Shown here piece by piece: positions 1 through 5,568 of a stretch of DNA of 8,631 nucleotides. The position numbers and the translations under genes are program-made. Source of the DNA: a methanogenic archaeon (GTDB lineage Archaea; Thermoplasmatota; Thermoplasmata; Methanomassiliicoccales; Methanomethylophilaceae); NCBI GenBank assembly GCA_902787415.1, contig CADAGG010000077.1:1-8631 (forward strand), written 5' to 3'. Position 1 is the stretch's first letter. Every line of letters starts with the position of its first letter. The notes under the pieces are model-generated. The model was not told where the DNA came from. It searched no databases and worked only from the letters and a program-made list of their open reading frames with translations.

Positions 1-401
1 ACTTCCCTTCTGGAGGTGTGGGCCATGGTGATGAGGTCCGCTCCGTCGTCGATGACGAAGTCGGGCTTCATGTCGAGGACGGCATTGAGGTTAGCGTAGT
101 ACTCCTCATCGCTCTCGAACTTCTTGGCGTAGACCTTGAGGCCGAACTCCTCGCGGAGAGCTGCCGCCACCGAGTCGTCGGTGGACAGGGGGTTGCAGCT
201 GGCGAGCCTGATCTCCGCTCCGGCGTTGGCCAGGGTGACTGCGAGCATACCGGTCTTGGCCTCGGTGTGGAGGGCCATTCCGATCTTCAGCCCTGCGAGA
301 GGCTGCTCTTTCCTGAACTTCTTGTCGATCTCCTGGATCACGGGCATATGCTCGTAGGCCCAGTGGAGACGCATGCTTCCTTTCTTGACGAGTTCGTCCA
401 T
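1..401 (-). CDS. ahcY: Adenosylhomocysteinase, N-terminal part (runs off left edge)
   Basis: This enzyme hydrolyses S-adenosylhomocysteine to adenosine (or inosine) and homocysteine, clearing the product inhibitor of SAM methyltransferases. About 133 N-terminal residues are visible. They show the family pattern: an ALHTEAKTG segment near residues 43-51 where the substrate-binding domain begins, a GAEIRLASCNPLSTDD block, a KFESDEEYY block, and FVIDDGADL. The NAD-binding domain lies outside the window. The ATG at 401-399 is chosen because AAGGAGG (408-414) sits 6 bases upstream and because the frame begins one base after the stop of the upstream synthetase, so the two genes are almost certainly co-transcribed and translationally coupled. 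In some methanogens the homologue prefers S-inosylhomocysteine; the sequence alone cannot separate the two substrates. Confidence 0.95.
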   Translation of the reverse strand, partial: MDELVKKGSMRLHWAYEHMPVIQEIDKKFRKEQPLAGLKIGMALHTEAKTGMLAVTLANAGAEIRLASCNPLSTDDSVAAALREEFGLKVYAKKFESDEEYYANLNAVLDMKPDFVIDDGADLITMAHTSRRE

Positions 402-402
402 A

Positions 403-1155
403 TTAGTCCTCCTTGAATTCTGACATGAGTGCGTCGCAGATGCACTGGATGGTGTCGCGGCGCGTTGCCTTGGATGAGTATGAGCCGATGATCCTCTCGA
501 TCTCGGCGTCGTTGCCCCTGAGCTCCTCCACGAAACGGGTGATGTTGGCGACCGCCCTGGTGATCTCGTCGGAGATGGGGACGGATGCGACCTTGGAGGT
601 CCTCGACAGGGGGTTGAGGTCGATCGATATCACGATCTTCCCCATGGCGATGAGGGCCTCGGCACGGTCCCCGTCCTCGATGGGGACCACGATCACATCG
701 GAGTCGTAGATCCCCTCCTTGGTGCAGAGAGCACGGTCGGAGGTGAGGTTGGGGATCCTGGAATCCGGGTTCCTGCCGAGGATGCCCTCGGCGCCCTGGG
801 ACTCCATGTACGCGATGAGCTGCTCCATGCGCTCCTCGGTGCGGTGGAAGATGTTGACCTCCATCTTGGCGGGGACGGCCTTGGCGAGGCCTATGAGCCC
901 CTTGGGGTCGAGGGCCACGGAGTTGCCGTTGACGCAGACCATGGGCCTCTGGGCCTTCAGCAGGAAGGCCGCGGCCGCCCTCTCCGCCTCCAGGGCGGGG
1001 GCGATGGTCTTCTCGCCCATGAGATAATCGAACGCTTCCCCTCTGCCGTGGGAGATCAGGCCGGTCGGGGTGACCAGACCCTGCTCCACCATGTCGGCGA
1101 GATGCTCCCTCACCATGAGGGATTTGTAACGCGGGTGGTTCTTAGGAGTTGACAC
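403..1155 (-). CDS. 4-phosphopantoate--beta-alanine ligase (archaeal phosphopantothenate synthetase)
   Basis: This cytosolic enzyme joins 4-phosphopantoate to beta-alanine with ATP, giving 4'-phosphopantothenate in the archaeal route to coenzyme A (family knowledge). The 250-residue product has the usual family length and motifs: STPKNHPRY at the N-terminus, TPTGLISHGRGEAFDYLMGEKT (residues 29-50), VNGNS, the IPNLTSDRA and EGIYDSDVIVVP region, EDGDRAEAL, and SIDLNPLSRTS. The same frame stays open far upstream, but that part is antisense to trmJ and the FtsZ-like gene and has no family match. The GTG at 1155-1153 fits the conserved N-terminus, and there is no other in-frame start nearby. A GGAG lies only one base before it, while a T-rich TATA-like stretch (1174-1185) lies about 25 bases upstream, so leaderless translation is likely. 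The downstream neighbour is adenosylhomocysteinase. Confidence 0.93.
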   Translation of the reverse strand: MSTPKNHPRYKSLMVREHLADMVEQGLVTPTGLISHGRGEAFDYLMGEKTIAPALEAERAAAAFLLKAQRPMVCVNGNSVALDPKGLIGLAKAVPAKMEVNIFHRTEERMEQLIAYMESQGAEGILGRNPDSRIPNLTSDRALCTKEGIYDSDVIVVPIEDGDRAEALIAMGKIVISIDLNPLSRTSKVASVPISDEITRAVANITRFVEELRGNDAEIERIIGSYSSKATRRDTIQCICDALMSEFKED

Positions 1156-1173
1156 GCTCCTATCATATACACG

Positions 1174-1185
1174 CGCATAAAAAAA
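1174..1185 (-). promoter_or_regulatory. TATA-like box, probable leaderless promoter of the phosphopantothenate synthetase
   Basis: On the minus strand the stretch reads TTTTTTTATGCG, centred about 25 bases before the GTG start at 1155. This is the spacing expected if transcription begins at the start codon itself. The T run also follows the stop of the upstream small gene by only 8 bases, so it could instead act as a weak U-tract terminator for that gene. Confidence 0.4.
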
Positions 1186-1193
1186 GGAAATGC

Positions 1194-1508
1194 TCACTCG
1201 GAGCATTCCAACACGGTGTCGGCGAAAGGCACCCTGATGGGGAACTCGCCGGCCTCGGCGCCTTCGCGGATCTCGGACATGACCATGTCGATGAGCTCCT
1301 CGCGGATGCTGAGGTAGAGCCCGCGGTCGGTGCGCCTCAGCGCGGATGCGGTGCGGAGCTCCTCGCCGTCGCAGACGACGGGACCGCCCTCGCGGAGATA
1401 GGCATCGATGTCGGAATCCCCCAGGGAGGAGTCGATGTCGTCGCGTACCGCATCGAGGGCGTCGCGGATGTCGCGGTAGGACCTGCCGTCGTAGTAGTAC
1501 GTCTCCAT
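1194..1508 (-). CDS. Small acidic hypothetical protein (104 aa)
   Basis: I do not recognise a family. The predicted protein begins METYYYDGRSYRDI, is rich in Asp, Glu and Arg, and has helix-like segments (DALDAVRDDIDSSL; SIREELIDMVMSEIREGAEAG). It has no signal peptide, membrane span or metal-binding cluster. The YYYDGRSYRDI opening suggests a short beta-turn-helix start, but that is only inference. It lies 38 bases before the phosphopantothenate synthetase on the same strand and is divergent from trmJ. A minus-strand ATTATAT box (1532-1539) is about 27 bases upstream of the ATG at 1508, which fits a leaderless transcript; there is no ribosome site. The well-placed promoter and clean fit between genes argue for a real gene. 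Confidence 0.7.
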   Translation of the reverse strand: METYYYDGRSYRDIRDALDAVRDDIDSSLGDSDIDAYLREGGPVVCDGEELRTASALRRTDRGLYLSIREELIDMVMSEIREGAEAGEFPIRVPFADTVLECSE

Positions 1509-1531
1509 GAGGCAGGTTCAGACAGTCCCAC

Positions 1532-1539
1532 GATATAAT
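1532..1539 (-). promoter_or_regulatory. TATA box for the small acidic protein
   Basis: The minus-strand sequence ATTATATC is centred about 27 bases from the ATG at 1508. Transcription would start at or 1-2 bases before the ATG, giving a leaderless message. Read the other way the same AT-rich core is too far from trmJ to be its main promoter. Confidence 0.5.
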
Positions 1540-1564
1540 CTGAACGCCCGGACGGTACGAAAGA

Positions 1565-1571
1565 CTATATC
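1565..1571 (+). promoter_or_regulatory. TATA box for trmJ
   Basis: CTATATC lies about 32 bases before the ATG at 1600. Transcription starting about 25 bases from the box centre gives a leader of only a few bases, consistent with the lack of a GGAGG site before this ATG. It lies in the 91-base divergent gap shared with the small acidic gene. Confidence 0.5.
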
Positions 1572-1599
1572 CCATTTCATCCGTGGCTCTCCCGTTACT

Positions 1600-2316
1600 A
1601 TGCCGGACATCCGTGTTGTACTCGTAGGACCCAAATTCGAAGGAAACGTAGGTGCCGTAGCCCGCTGCATGGCGAACTTCGACGTCACCGAACTGTACCT
1701 GGTCAACCCCTGCGAACTGGGGGACACCGCTTTCAACAGGTCCAAGCACGGATCCCAGATCCTCGAGAACGCCGTGACCGTCACCTCCATGGAGGAGGCG
1801 GTGGACGGCTGCTTCCTCGTGGTCGGCACCAGCGGGGTCACCACCAAGGGCGACAAGAACTACACCCGCATCCCGGTCCCCGTCAGGGAGTTCGCGGAAT
1901 CCGCCAGAGGATACGACGAGAAGATCGCCCTGGTCTTCGGCAGGGAGGACATCGGACTCCTCCAGACCGAGCTCAACAGGTGCGACGTCCTGATCACCAT
2001 CCCCGCTTCCGAGGAGTACCCCATCATGAACCTCTCCCATTCGGTCGGAGTGGTCCTCTACGAGATGTTCCAGTCGGAGCACGTGCCCAAGCGCTGCCTG
2101 CCCGCCGACAGCCGCGAGAAGGAGCTCATGTTCCAGTTCTTCGGCGACCTCCTGGAGGAGATCGGTTACATGGAGGCCCGCAGGGAGGCGACCACCGTCA
2201 TGTTCAGACGCATGATGGGCCGTTCCATCCCCACCAAGTACGAATACAACACCATCATGGGCGTATTCGGAGATGCCGCCAAGATCATAAGGGCCGGCGG
2301 CAGGAAATGGGCATGA
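1600..2316 (+). CDS. trmJ: TrmJ-type tRNA (cytidine/uridine-2'-O-)-methyltransferase (SPOUT)
   Basis: A 238-residue SPOUT-class RNA methyltransferase of the TrmH/TrmJ family, which uses SAM to methylate a ribose 2'-OH; archaeal TrmJ acts on position 32 of tRNA (family knowledge). All three SPOUT motifs are visible: motif 1 with N16 and R22 in GPKFEGNVGAVARCMANF, motif 2 LVFGREDIGL (residues 111-120), and motif 3 PIMNLSHSVGVVLYE (from residue 141), which forms the knotted SAM pocket. The C-terminal helices after residue about 160 fit the extension that TrmJ uses for dimerisation. The ATG at 1600 is chosen because MPDIRVVLVGP begins the domain directly; the frame is open upstream to 1507 but that part covers the promoter. 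The last 32 bases overlap the convergent FtsZ-like gene. The exact target base is not readable from the sequence. Confidence 0.92.
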   Translation: MPDIRVVLVGPKFEGNVGAVARCMANFDVTELYLVNPCELGDTAFNRSKHGSQILENAVTVTSMEEAVDGCFLVVGTSGVTTKGDKNYTRIPVPVREFAESARGYDEKIALVFGREDIGLLQTELNRCDVLITIPASEEYPIMNLSHSVGVVLYEMFQSEHVPKRCLPADSREKELMFQFFGDLLEEIGYMEARREATTVMFRRMMGRSIPTKYEYNTIMGVFGDAAKIIRAGGRKWA

Positions 2317-3100
2317 AAAGGAGGACCGTGTCCTCGCCCAACCCTGATTTTCCCACATGCTCGGGCATGGCGTTGCCGCGTGCCGCGAGCGTCGTCGAAG
2401 CCTGATCGCGGTCGAAGTCGCTGACCGGCATATCGGTGAACGCGATGATCTTCCCGCAGCTCTGAGGCACCTCGAAATAGGTATGTGCCAGCGCATCGGA
2501 AATCGCATCCTGGTAATGGGCTCCCTCGCCCACCGCGATGGTGTACGAAGGACTCGAACAGTAGGAGAAGAAGGGTATCCTCTCGAGCAAATCCGCAAGG
2601 GTATGGACCAGGTCGGCGATCTTCCCCTCGGTACCGGCCAGGAACTCGGAGAAGTTCTCTGTGACGGCCTCGTCGCGGATGGTCCGCTGCAGGTCGATGA
2701 CGAACAGGTTGTCCACCGATTCCGGCAGGGTGGCGAGGGTCTGGAGGGCCTTCTCGCGGCGCTCGGATTCGAATGTATAGGGAACGGTGCACAGGGACAC
2801 CATGGCTATGTCCAGGGCCCTGGCGCACTCCGATATGAGCGAATGGGCCGCCTCGAACGATGCCCCGCCCAGAGGGGACAGGAGAAGGATCCTGCTGTAA
2901 TTGGAAAGCACGTCGCGGAGCCTGCTGGCGTTGAGGTTGATGTCCTCGGTGAGCTCCATGCAGTCCTGGTTGAGGGTGTAATCCTCCTCCGTAAAGCTGC
3001 GGTAATCCATCAGGAGGACGGGGCTGTCGTACCTCTCGGAATAGGTCCTGGCACAGCTGCATCCGTAGCCTCCGTAACCTATCACGAGCGTGCCCGGCAT
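2285..3100 (-). CDS. Divergent FtsZ/tubulin-superfamily protein lacking GTPase motifs
   Basis: A 271-residue protein with an FtsZ-like layout. It begins LVIGYGGYGCSCA (residues 5-17), like the first glycine-rich nucleotide loop of FtsZ. Next come a hydrophobic strand and SPLGGASFEAA (75-85) where FtsZ has GGGTGTG, then VSLCTVPYTFESERREKALQ, matching the FtsZ VVTxPFxFEGxxR strand-helix. NLFVIDLQRTI matches the VIPNDRL strand. Near the C-terminus IAVGEGAHYQDAISDAL resembles the MGxGxAxGxxRAxEAA helix, and a final strand region ends at DTVLLFMPIS. The NxDxxD catalytic loop is not seen, so GTP hydrolysis is doubtful (inference). It is shorter than FtsZ (usually over 350 residues) with no C-terminal tail. 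Its ATG directly follows the stop of the RHH gene. The 3' end overlaps convergent trmJ by 32 bases. The superfamily call is fairly firm; the role is unknown, possibly cell division or cytoskeleton. Confidence 0.75.
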   Translation of the reverse strand: MPGTLVIGYGGYGCSCARTYSERYDSPVLLMDYRSFTEEDYTLNQDCMELTEDINLNASRLRDVLSNYSRILLLSPLGGASFEAAHSLISECARALDIAMVSLCTVPYTFESERREKALQTLATLPESVDNLFVIDLQRTIRDEAVTENFSEFLAGTEGKIADLVHTLADLLERIPFFSYCSSPSYTIAVGEGAHYQDAISDALAHTYFEVPQSCGKIIAFTDMPVSDFDRDQASTTLAARGNAMPEHVGKSGLGEDTVLLFMPISCRRPL

Positions 3101-3391
3101 TCACTCATCCTTCCTGTCCGATTCGAGCCCTTTGGCGATGACGTCGGTGAGGACCTTCCCCGCATCGGTGCCGTCGGCGGTGAAGTCGTTGAGATCCAGC
3201 TCGCTGCGCGCCCTCAGGCGCTCCAGGACCTCCGCCCTCTGCTCGGGGGAGAACCTGGATTCCAGGAGGGACTCCACGGCGGCCCTGACGGCCTCCGCCT
3301 CCGATGCGTAGTCGTGGCGGTTCACCAGTTCGGACAATAGAAGAAGGTCGTCCGAAGAAAGCCTCACGATGACTCTTTCCTCATTATCCAT
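3101..3391 (-). CDS. Ribbon-helix-helix (CopG/Arc-type) DNA-binding protein
   Basis: A 96-residue protein whose first 45 residues fit the RHH fold: a short strand ERVIVRLS (residues 5-12) that would enter the major groove in a dimer, helix 1 DDLLLLSELVNRH, a turn, and helix 2 ASEAEAVRAAVESLLESR. The rest is a charged helical tail (QRAEVLERLRARSELDLND and onward) of unknown use. RHH proteins act as dimeric repressors or activators. The ATG at 3391 is chosen because the domain begins there; two in-frame GTG codons up to 3403 are possible but add only a few residues. The stop abuts the ATG of the FtsZ-like gene with no gap, so the two form an operon. This arrangement resembles haloarchaeal cdrS-ftsZ2, where an RHH factor controls a division tubulin; a similar job here is inference. 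Confidence 0.85.
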   Translation of the reverse strand: MDNEERVIVRLSSDDLLLLSELVNRHDYASEAEAVRAAVESLLESRFSPEQRAEVLERLRARSELDLNDFTADGTDAGKVLTDVIAKGLESDRKDE

Positions 3392-3413
3392 GGACCGCAC
3401 CACATATCAAAAG

Positions 3414-3437
3414 TTACAGGGGCGGAAGCCCCTGTGA
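3414..3437 (-). terminator. Hairpin terminator after the L1-L10-P1 operon
   Basis: A perfect 7-pair stem, CAGGGGC with GCCCCTG (3417-3423 and 3428-3434), closes a four-base loop and can be extended by A-U and G-U pairs at its foot. On the minus strand it is followed by TAACTTTTGATATG. It sits about 40 bases past the P1 stop and just before the RHH gene, whose promoter must lie in or next to it. Confidence 0.6.
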
Positions 3438-3475
3438 AGGTAAAGCGTTTGAAGTATCCGATCAAGTCGAAAAGC

Positions 3476-3766
3476 TCATCCGAAGAGTGCGCTGAGACCA
3501 GCTGCTGCCTCGTCCTCGCTGACTTTCTCCTCTTCTTCCTCAGCAGGTGCTGCTGCGGGTGCGTCAGCTGCGGCTGCGGGTGCGGCTGCGGCTGCTGCTG
3601 CGGGAGCGGCGAAGGAAGCGTTTGCGATTGCCTCCTTGATGTCGACTCCCTCGAGGGATGCAACGAGTGCTTTGACTTTTGCGGCGTCAACTTCTGCGCC
3701 TGCTGCGTTGAGGATAGCCGTGATAGCATCTTCGGTAATCTCTTTTCCAGCAGAGTAGAGGACCAT
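3476..3766 (-). CDS. rpl12: Ribosomal stalk protein P1 (archaeal L12), 5' end apparently lost
   Basis: This is the archaeal acidic stalk protein that recruits elongation factors to the large subunit. The 96 residues from the ATG at 3766 show the family layout: [39 protein letters not shown], an Ala/Pro-rich hinge, then an acidic tail ending [14 protein letters not shown], which binds factors. Archaeal P1 normally starts about 8 residues earlier, with a sequence like MEYIYAALLLHSAGKEI. Here the four codons before this ATG (3767-3778) still encode V-Y-S-A, matching that lost part, but the next codon is an in-frame TGA. There is no ribosome site before ATG 3766. The N-terminal helix, used for dimerisation and L10 binding, is therefore short by about 7 residues, or the sequence is missing bases here. 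Confidence 0.93.
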   Translation of the reverse strand: MVLYSAGKEITEDAITAILNAAGAEVDAAKVKALVASLEGVDIKEAIANASFAAPAAAAAAAPAAAADAPAAAPAEEEEEKVSEDEAAAGLSALFG

Positions 3767-4760
3767 TGCGCTGTAAACTCAGACCGGCTGCTGCCTCGTC
3801 CTCGCTTACTTCTTCGGCTTCTTCTTCGTCTGCTTTCTGCTCCGCCTGTGCGACGGGTTCTGCTGCGGTAGCGACGGGTGCAGAGGAAATCCTTGCTGCG
3901 ATGTCGTCGTTAGTGTACCCGGTTGCAGAAGCTACGGCAAGCATTTGACTGTCTGCCTTGGCAAAAAGCGCTCCAATTGTCTCTTTAGTCGGTATCGCGG
4001 CCTCAACAGAGAGCGAGTAGGCGCTCCTGTATGCCTTCGCAATCAGAGTGGGCATGGTCTCCTTTGCAGGGTATGCAATCTCGACTGCCACTGCGAGTGC
4101 GTCGTGCGCGGCCGTAGCGAACATATTGCTGTAATAATCATCAGGAATGTCCAGAACAGACCTGCTGTAAACGATTCCGTCGCCGTAGACCGCTTTCGCG
4201 TCCATTCCGACGATCATGGGAAGAATTTCCAGCTTGGGAAGCATTGCTGCCAGGTCAGCGGAGATTGCCTCTCCTTCCTTGACAACAGTGGTGTCCTTCT
4301 TGATGGTTATTTTTCCGTTCATAATCTGAGCGGGAAGCCCGAGTTTCTGAAGTTCACCGATGATAGGTCCGGGTCCAAAGGGTGTGGGTCCGGCAGGGAC
4401 AACGATGTCGTAGGGTGCTTTGTCACCGGCCTTTGCGGGCGCGGGGGACATGGTCGCCTTAAGCTTGTTGAAAAGCTTGAAAGCGTTCATGTCGGTGGTG
4501 ACAACGGCGCACTGTCCATCGACGTGCTCAGCAAGTGCATCGATTCCGGGCTTGTACTGAACAGCCTCGTCAAGAGCCAGGCGAATAAGGTTATTCTTGG
4601 TCATCTTGATCTTGGCGTGTCCGCGCATTCCAGCCCTCATCGCCTGAATCTGCTGGCCGGGGATACCTTGCATACTGACGACCGCGACAACGGGCGCGTT
4701 CTTGATATCCTCGACGATTTCACCGACGAGTTCCTTCTTCCAACTTGCAACGTGTGCCAT
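3687..4760 (-). CDS. rpl10: Ribosomal protein L10 (uL10/P0), 3' end apparently disrupted
   Basis: This is the stalk base protein: its N-terminal domain binds 23S rRNA and its C-terminal helices hold P1 dimers. Residues 1-328 are typical archaeal L10: [27 protein letters not shown], the [23 protein letters not shown] block, [10 protein letters not shown], and two helix repeats ([36 protein letters not shown]) that form P1 docking sites, then an acidic tail to [10 protein letters not shown]. The expected ALFG-stop is missing. The frame instead runs 29 more residues ([13 protein letters not shown] onward) which are P1 DNA read in the wrong frame, giving 357 residues. The ATG at 4760 has GAGGAGGT just upstream, 12 bases past the L1 stop. 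A deletion or assembly error at about 3777/3778 explains both this tail and the short P1. Confidence 0.93.
   Translation of the reverse strand: MAHVASWKKELVGEIVEDIKNAPVVAVVSMQGIPGQQIQAMRAGMRGHAKIKMTKNNLIRLALDEAVQYKPGIDALAEHVDGQCAVVTTDMNAFKLFNKLKATMSPAPAKAGDKAPYDIVVPAGPTPFGPGPIIGELQKLGLPAQIMNGKITIKKDTTVVKEGEAISADLAAMLPKLEILPMIVGMDAKAVYGDGIVYSRSVLDIPDDYYSNMFATAAHDALAVAVEIAYPAKETMPTLIAKAYRSAYSLSVEAAIPTKETIGALFAKADSQMLAVASATGYTNDDIAARISSAPVATAAEPVAQAEQKADEEEAEEVSEDEAAAGLSLQRNGPLLCWKRDYRRCYHGYPQRSRRRS
3764..3809 (-). other. L10-P1 junction scar
   Basis: In the minus sense the L10 tail reads GGT CTG AG and then goes straight into TTTACAGCGC of P1. The end of P1 itself (3492-3523) matches the L10 tail (3778-3809) at 29 of 32 bases, and there GGT CTC AG continues to GCGCACTCTTCGG and a stop. 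The match stops exactly at the junction, so L10's last codons, its stop, any spacer and ribosome site, and P1's first codons are absent. Confidence 0.8.
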
Positions 4761-4772
4761 CCTTAGACCTCC

Positions 4773-5411
4773 TCAGAGCAACCTCTCCGCGGGACCCATG
4801 GTGGTCTTGATGTAAGCGGATGCGATGTTGTGGGATCCTTTCTCAAGGTGTCCTTCAACACGCTTCATGATGAGATCGGCATTCTCAGCGATATCATCTG
4901 CAGACATCTCGACGGTTCCGATGGGGACATGGAAAGTTTTCTTGTCTTTCGTCCTAACAGTCACAGACTTACGGAAGTTTGCGATAAGGGCAGCCGGATC
5001 TGCTCCGGGTGCGATGGGCTTAGGCATCTTTCCGCGAGGACCGAGAACGGTACCGAGCCTCTTACCGACCTGCGCCATTAAAGGTGCCTCGGCGATGAAG
5101 TAATCGATGTCGTTTGCGATCTTCTTGGCCTGCTTCTTGTTCCCTGCGAGAGTTCCGAGTTCCTCGGGAGTGATCACAAGGTCAGCAACGTCTTTGGCTT
5201 TCAAGGCAAGTTCGCCACCACCAATCACAGCGATCTTGACTTCCTTTCCGCGTCCCTTGGGGAGAACGATGTCTTCCTGAATACGGTTCTTAGGAAGGGA
5301 GAGGTCAACATCTTTGAGATTGATGGCCAACTCAACCGTCTCAACAAATTTGCGCTTCTTTGCACTATCAAGTGCCTTCTGCACAACTATTACGGTTGGT
5401 TTATCTGCCAA
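4773..5411 (-). CDS. rpl1: Ribosomal protein L1 (uL1)
   Basis: This protein binds the mobile L1 stalk of 23S rRNA and assists release of tRNA from the E site; in methanococci it also represses its own operon by binding its mRNA (established knowledge). The 212-residue length is normal for archaea. Visible blocks are KRKFVETVELAINLKDVDL, the NRIQEDIVLPKGRGKEVKI segment, IAEAPLMAQVGKRLGTVLGPRGKMPKPI (the most conserved L1 motif), and VPIGTVEMSADDIAENA. The start is TTG at 5411-5409, giving (M)ADKPTVIVV; GAGGAGG (5419-5425) lies 7 bases upstream and no in-frame ATG is near. It is the first gene of L1-L10-P1, under the promoter at 5481-5490. Confidence 0.97.
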   Translation of the reverse strand: MADKPTVIVVQKALDSAKKRKFVETVELAINLKDVDLSLPKNRIQEDIVLPKGRGKEVKIAVIGGGELALKAKDVADLVITPEELGTLAGNKKQAKKIANDIDYFIAEAPLMAQVGKRLGTVLGPRGKMPKPIAPGADPAALIANFRKSVTVRTKDKKTFHVPIGTVEMSADDIAENADLIMKRVEGHLEKGSHNIASAYIKTTMGPAERLL

Positions 5412-5418
5412 TACAATT

Positions 5419-5425
5419 CCTCCTC
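5419..5425 (-). promoter_or_regulatory. Ribosome binding site that decides the TTG start of L1
   Basis: GAGGAGG on the minus strand is 7 bases before TTG 5411. Its first three bases also belong to the 3' arm of a leader hairpin, so pairing could limit access to it. Confidence 0.8.
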
Positions 5426-5460
5426 GTAGTGCTAACGGGCGGTTTAGACCCTCCTACGAG
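5423..5460 (-). promoter_or_regulatory. Leader hairpin of the L1-L10-P1 mRNA
   Basis: Minus-strand CTCGTAG (5454-5460) can pair with CTACGAG (5423-5429) across a 24-base loop. The predicted transcription start from the TATA box is near 5459-5460, so the 5' arm would be at the very start of the mRNA and the 3' arm overlaps the ribosome site. A role as an L1 autoregulation element or as a 5' cap stem is inference. Confidence 0.4.
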
Positions 5461-5480
5461 CAAGTGTCGTAAGTTAGGGT

Positions 5481-5490
5481 CATATATAAA
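5481..5490 (-). promoter_or_regulatory. TATA box of the L1-L10-P1 operon
   Basis: TTTATATATG on the minus strand, preceded by ACC as a possible TFB-contact sequence, is close to the archaeal consensus. The expected start about 25 bases downstream leaves a leader of about 48 bases before the TTG of L1. Confidence 0.8.
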
Positions 5491-5508
5491 GGTGTCCCAC
5501 TTGACACC
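5491..5508. repeat. Palindrome abutting the L1 promoter TATA box
   Basis: GGTGTC (5491-5496) and GACACC (5503-5508) form a perfect inverted repeat with a 6-base spacer. It lies directly upstream of the TATA box, over the position where TFB would bind, so a protein held there could block or help initiation. It has no T run after it and is not the operon terminator. Confidence 0.5.
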
Positions 5509-5535
5509 ATATATTATAAAGAACAGAAAGGGAAA

Positions 5536-5553
5536 GGGGGATGTTGATCCCCC
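5536..5553 (-). terminator. Hairpin terminator after secE-spt5-L11
   Basis: GGGGGAT and ATCCCCC form a perfect 7-pair stem with a four-base loop. On the minus strand it starts 15 bases past the L11 stop and is followed by the pyrimidine-rich TTTCCCTTTCTGTTCTTT. It separates the L11 transcript from the L1 promoter. Confidence 0.75.
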
Positions 5554-5568
5554 TGTGAAGGGTTTGTT

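Noticed and set aside
1156..2598. Long open minus-strand frame continuing upstream of the phosphopantothenate synthetase (731 codons in all)
   Set aside because: It lies antisense to trmJ, through the small acidic gene in another frame and into the FtsZ-like gene; its residues are low-complexity Arg/His-rich and match no family. The family N-terminus is at GTG 1155.
2166..3104. Second minus-strand frame of 312 codons over the FtsZ-like gene
   Set aside because: Arg/Gly/Pro-rich shadow typical of a high-GC alternate frame; the neighbouring frame carries the FtsZ-like motifs and starts right at the RHH stop.
3764..3782. Programmed +1 frameshift making an L10-P1 fusion
   Set aside because: Skipping one base at CTG A GTT would join L10 to P1, but there is no slippery run, and the simultaneous absence of L10's normal tail and P1's first codons is better explained by missing bases.
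3492..3809. 29/32-base direct repeat as a mobile or recombination element
   Set aside because: It encodes the shared [10 protein letters not shown] tail of L10 and P1, so similarity reflects protein conservation.
3434..3871. Plus-strand frame encoding a cysteine/glycine-rich repeat
   Set aside because: It is the antisense reading of the Ala-rich hinge codons of P1 and of L10's tail, not a metal-binding protein.
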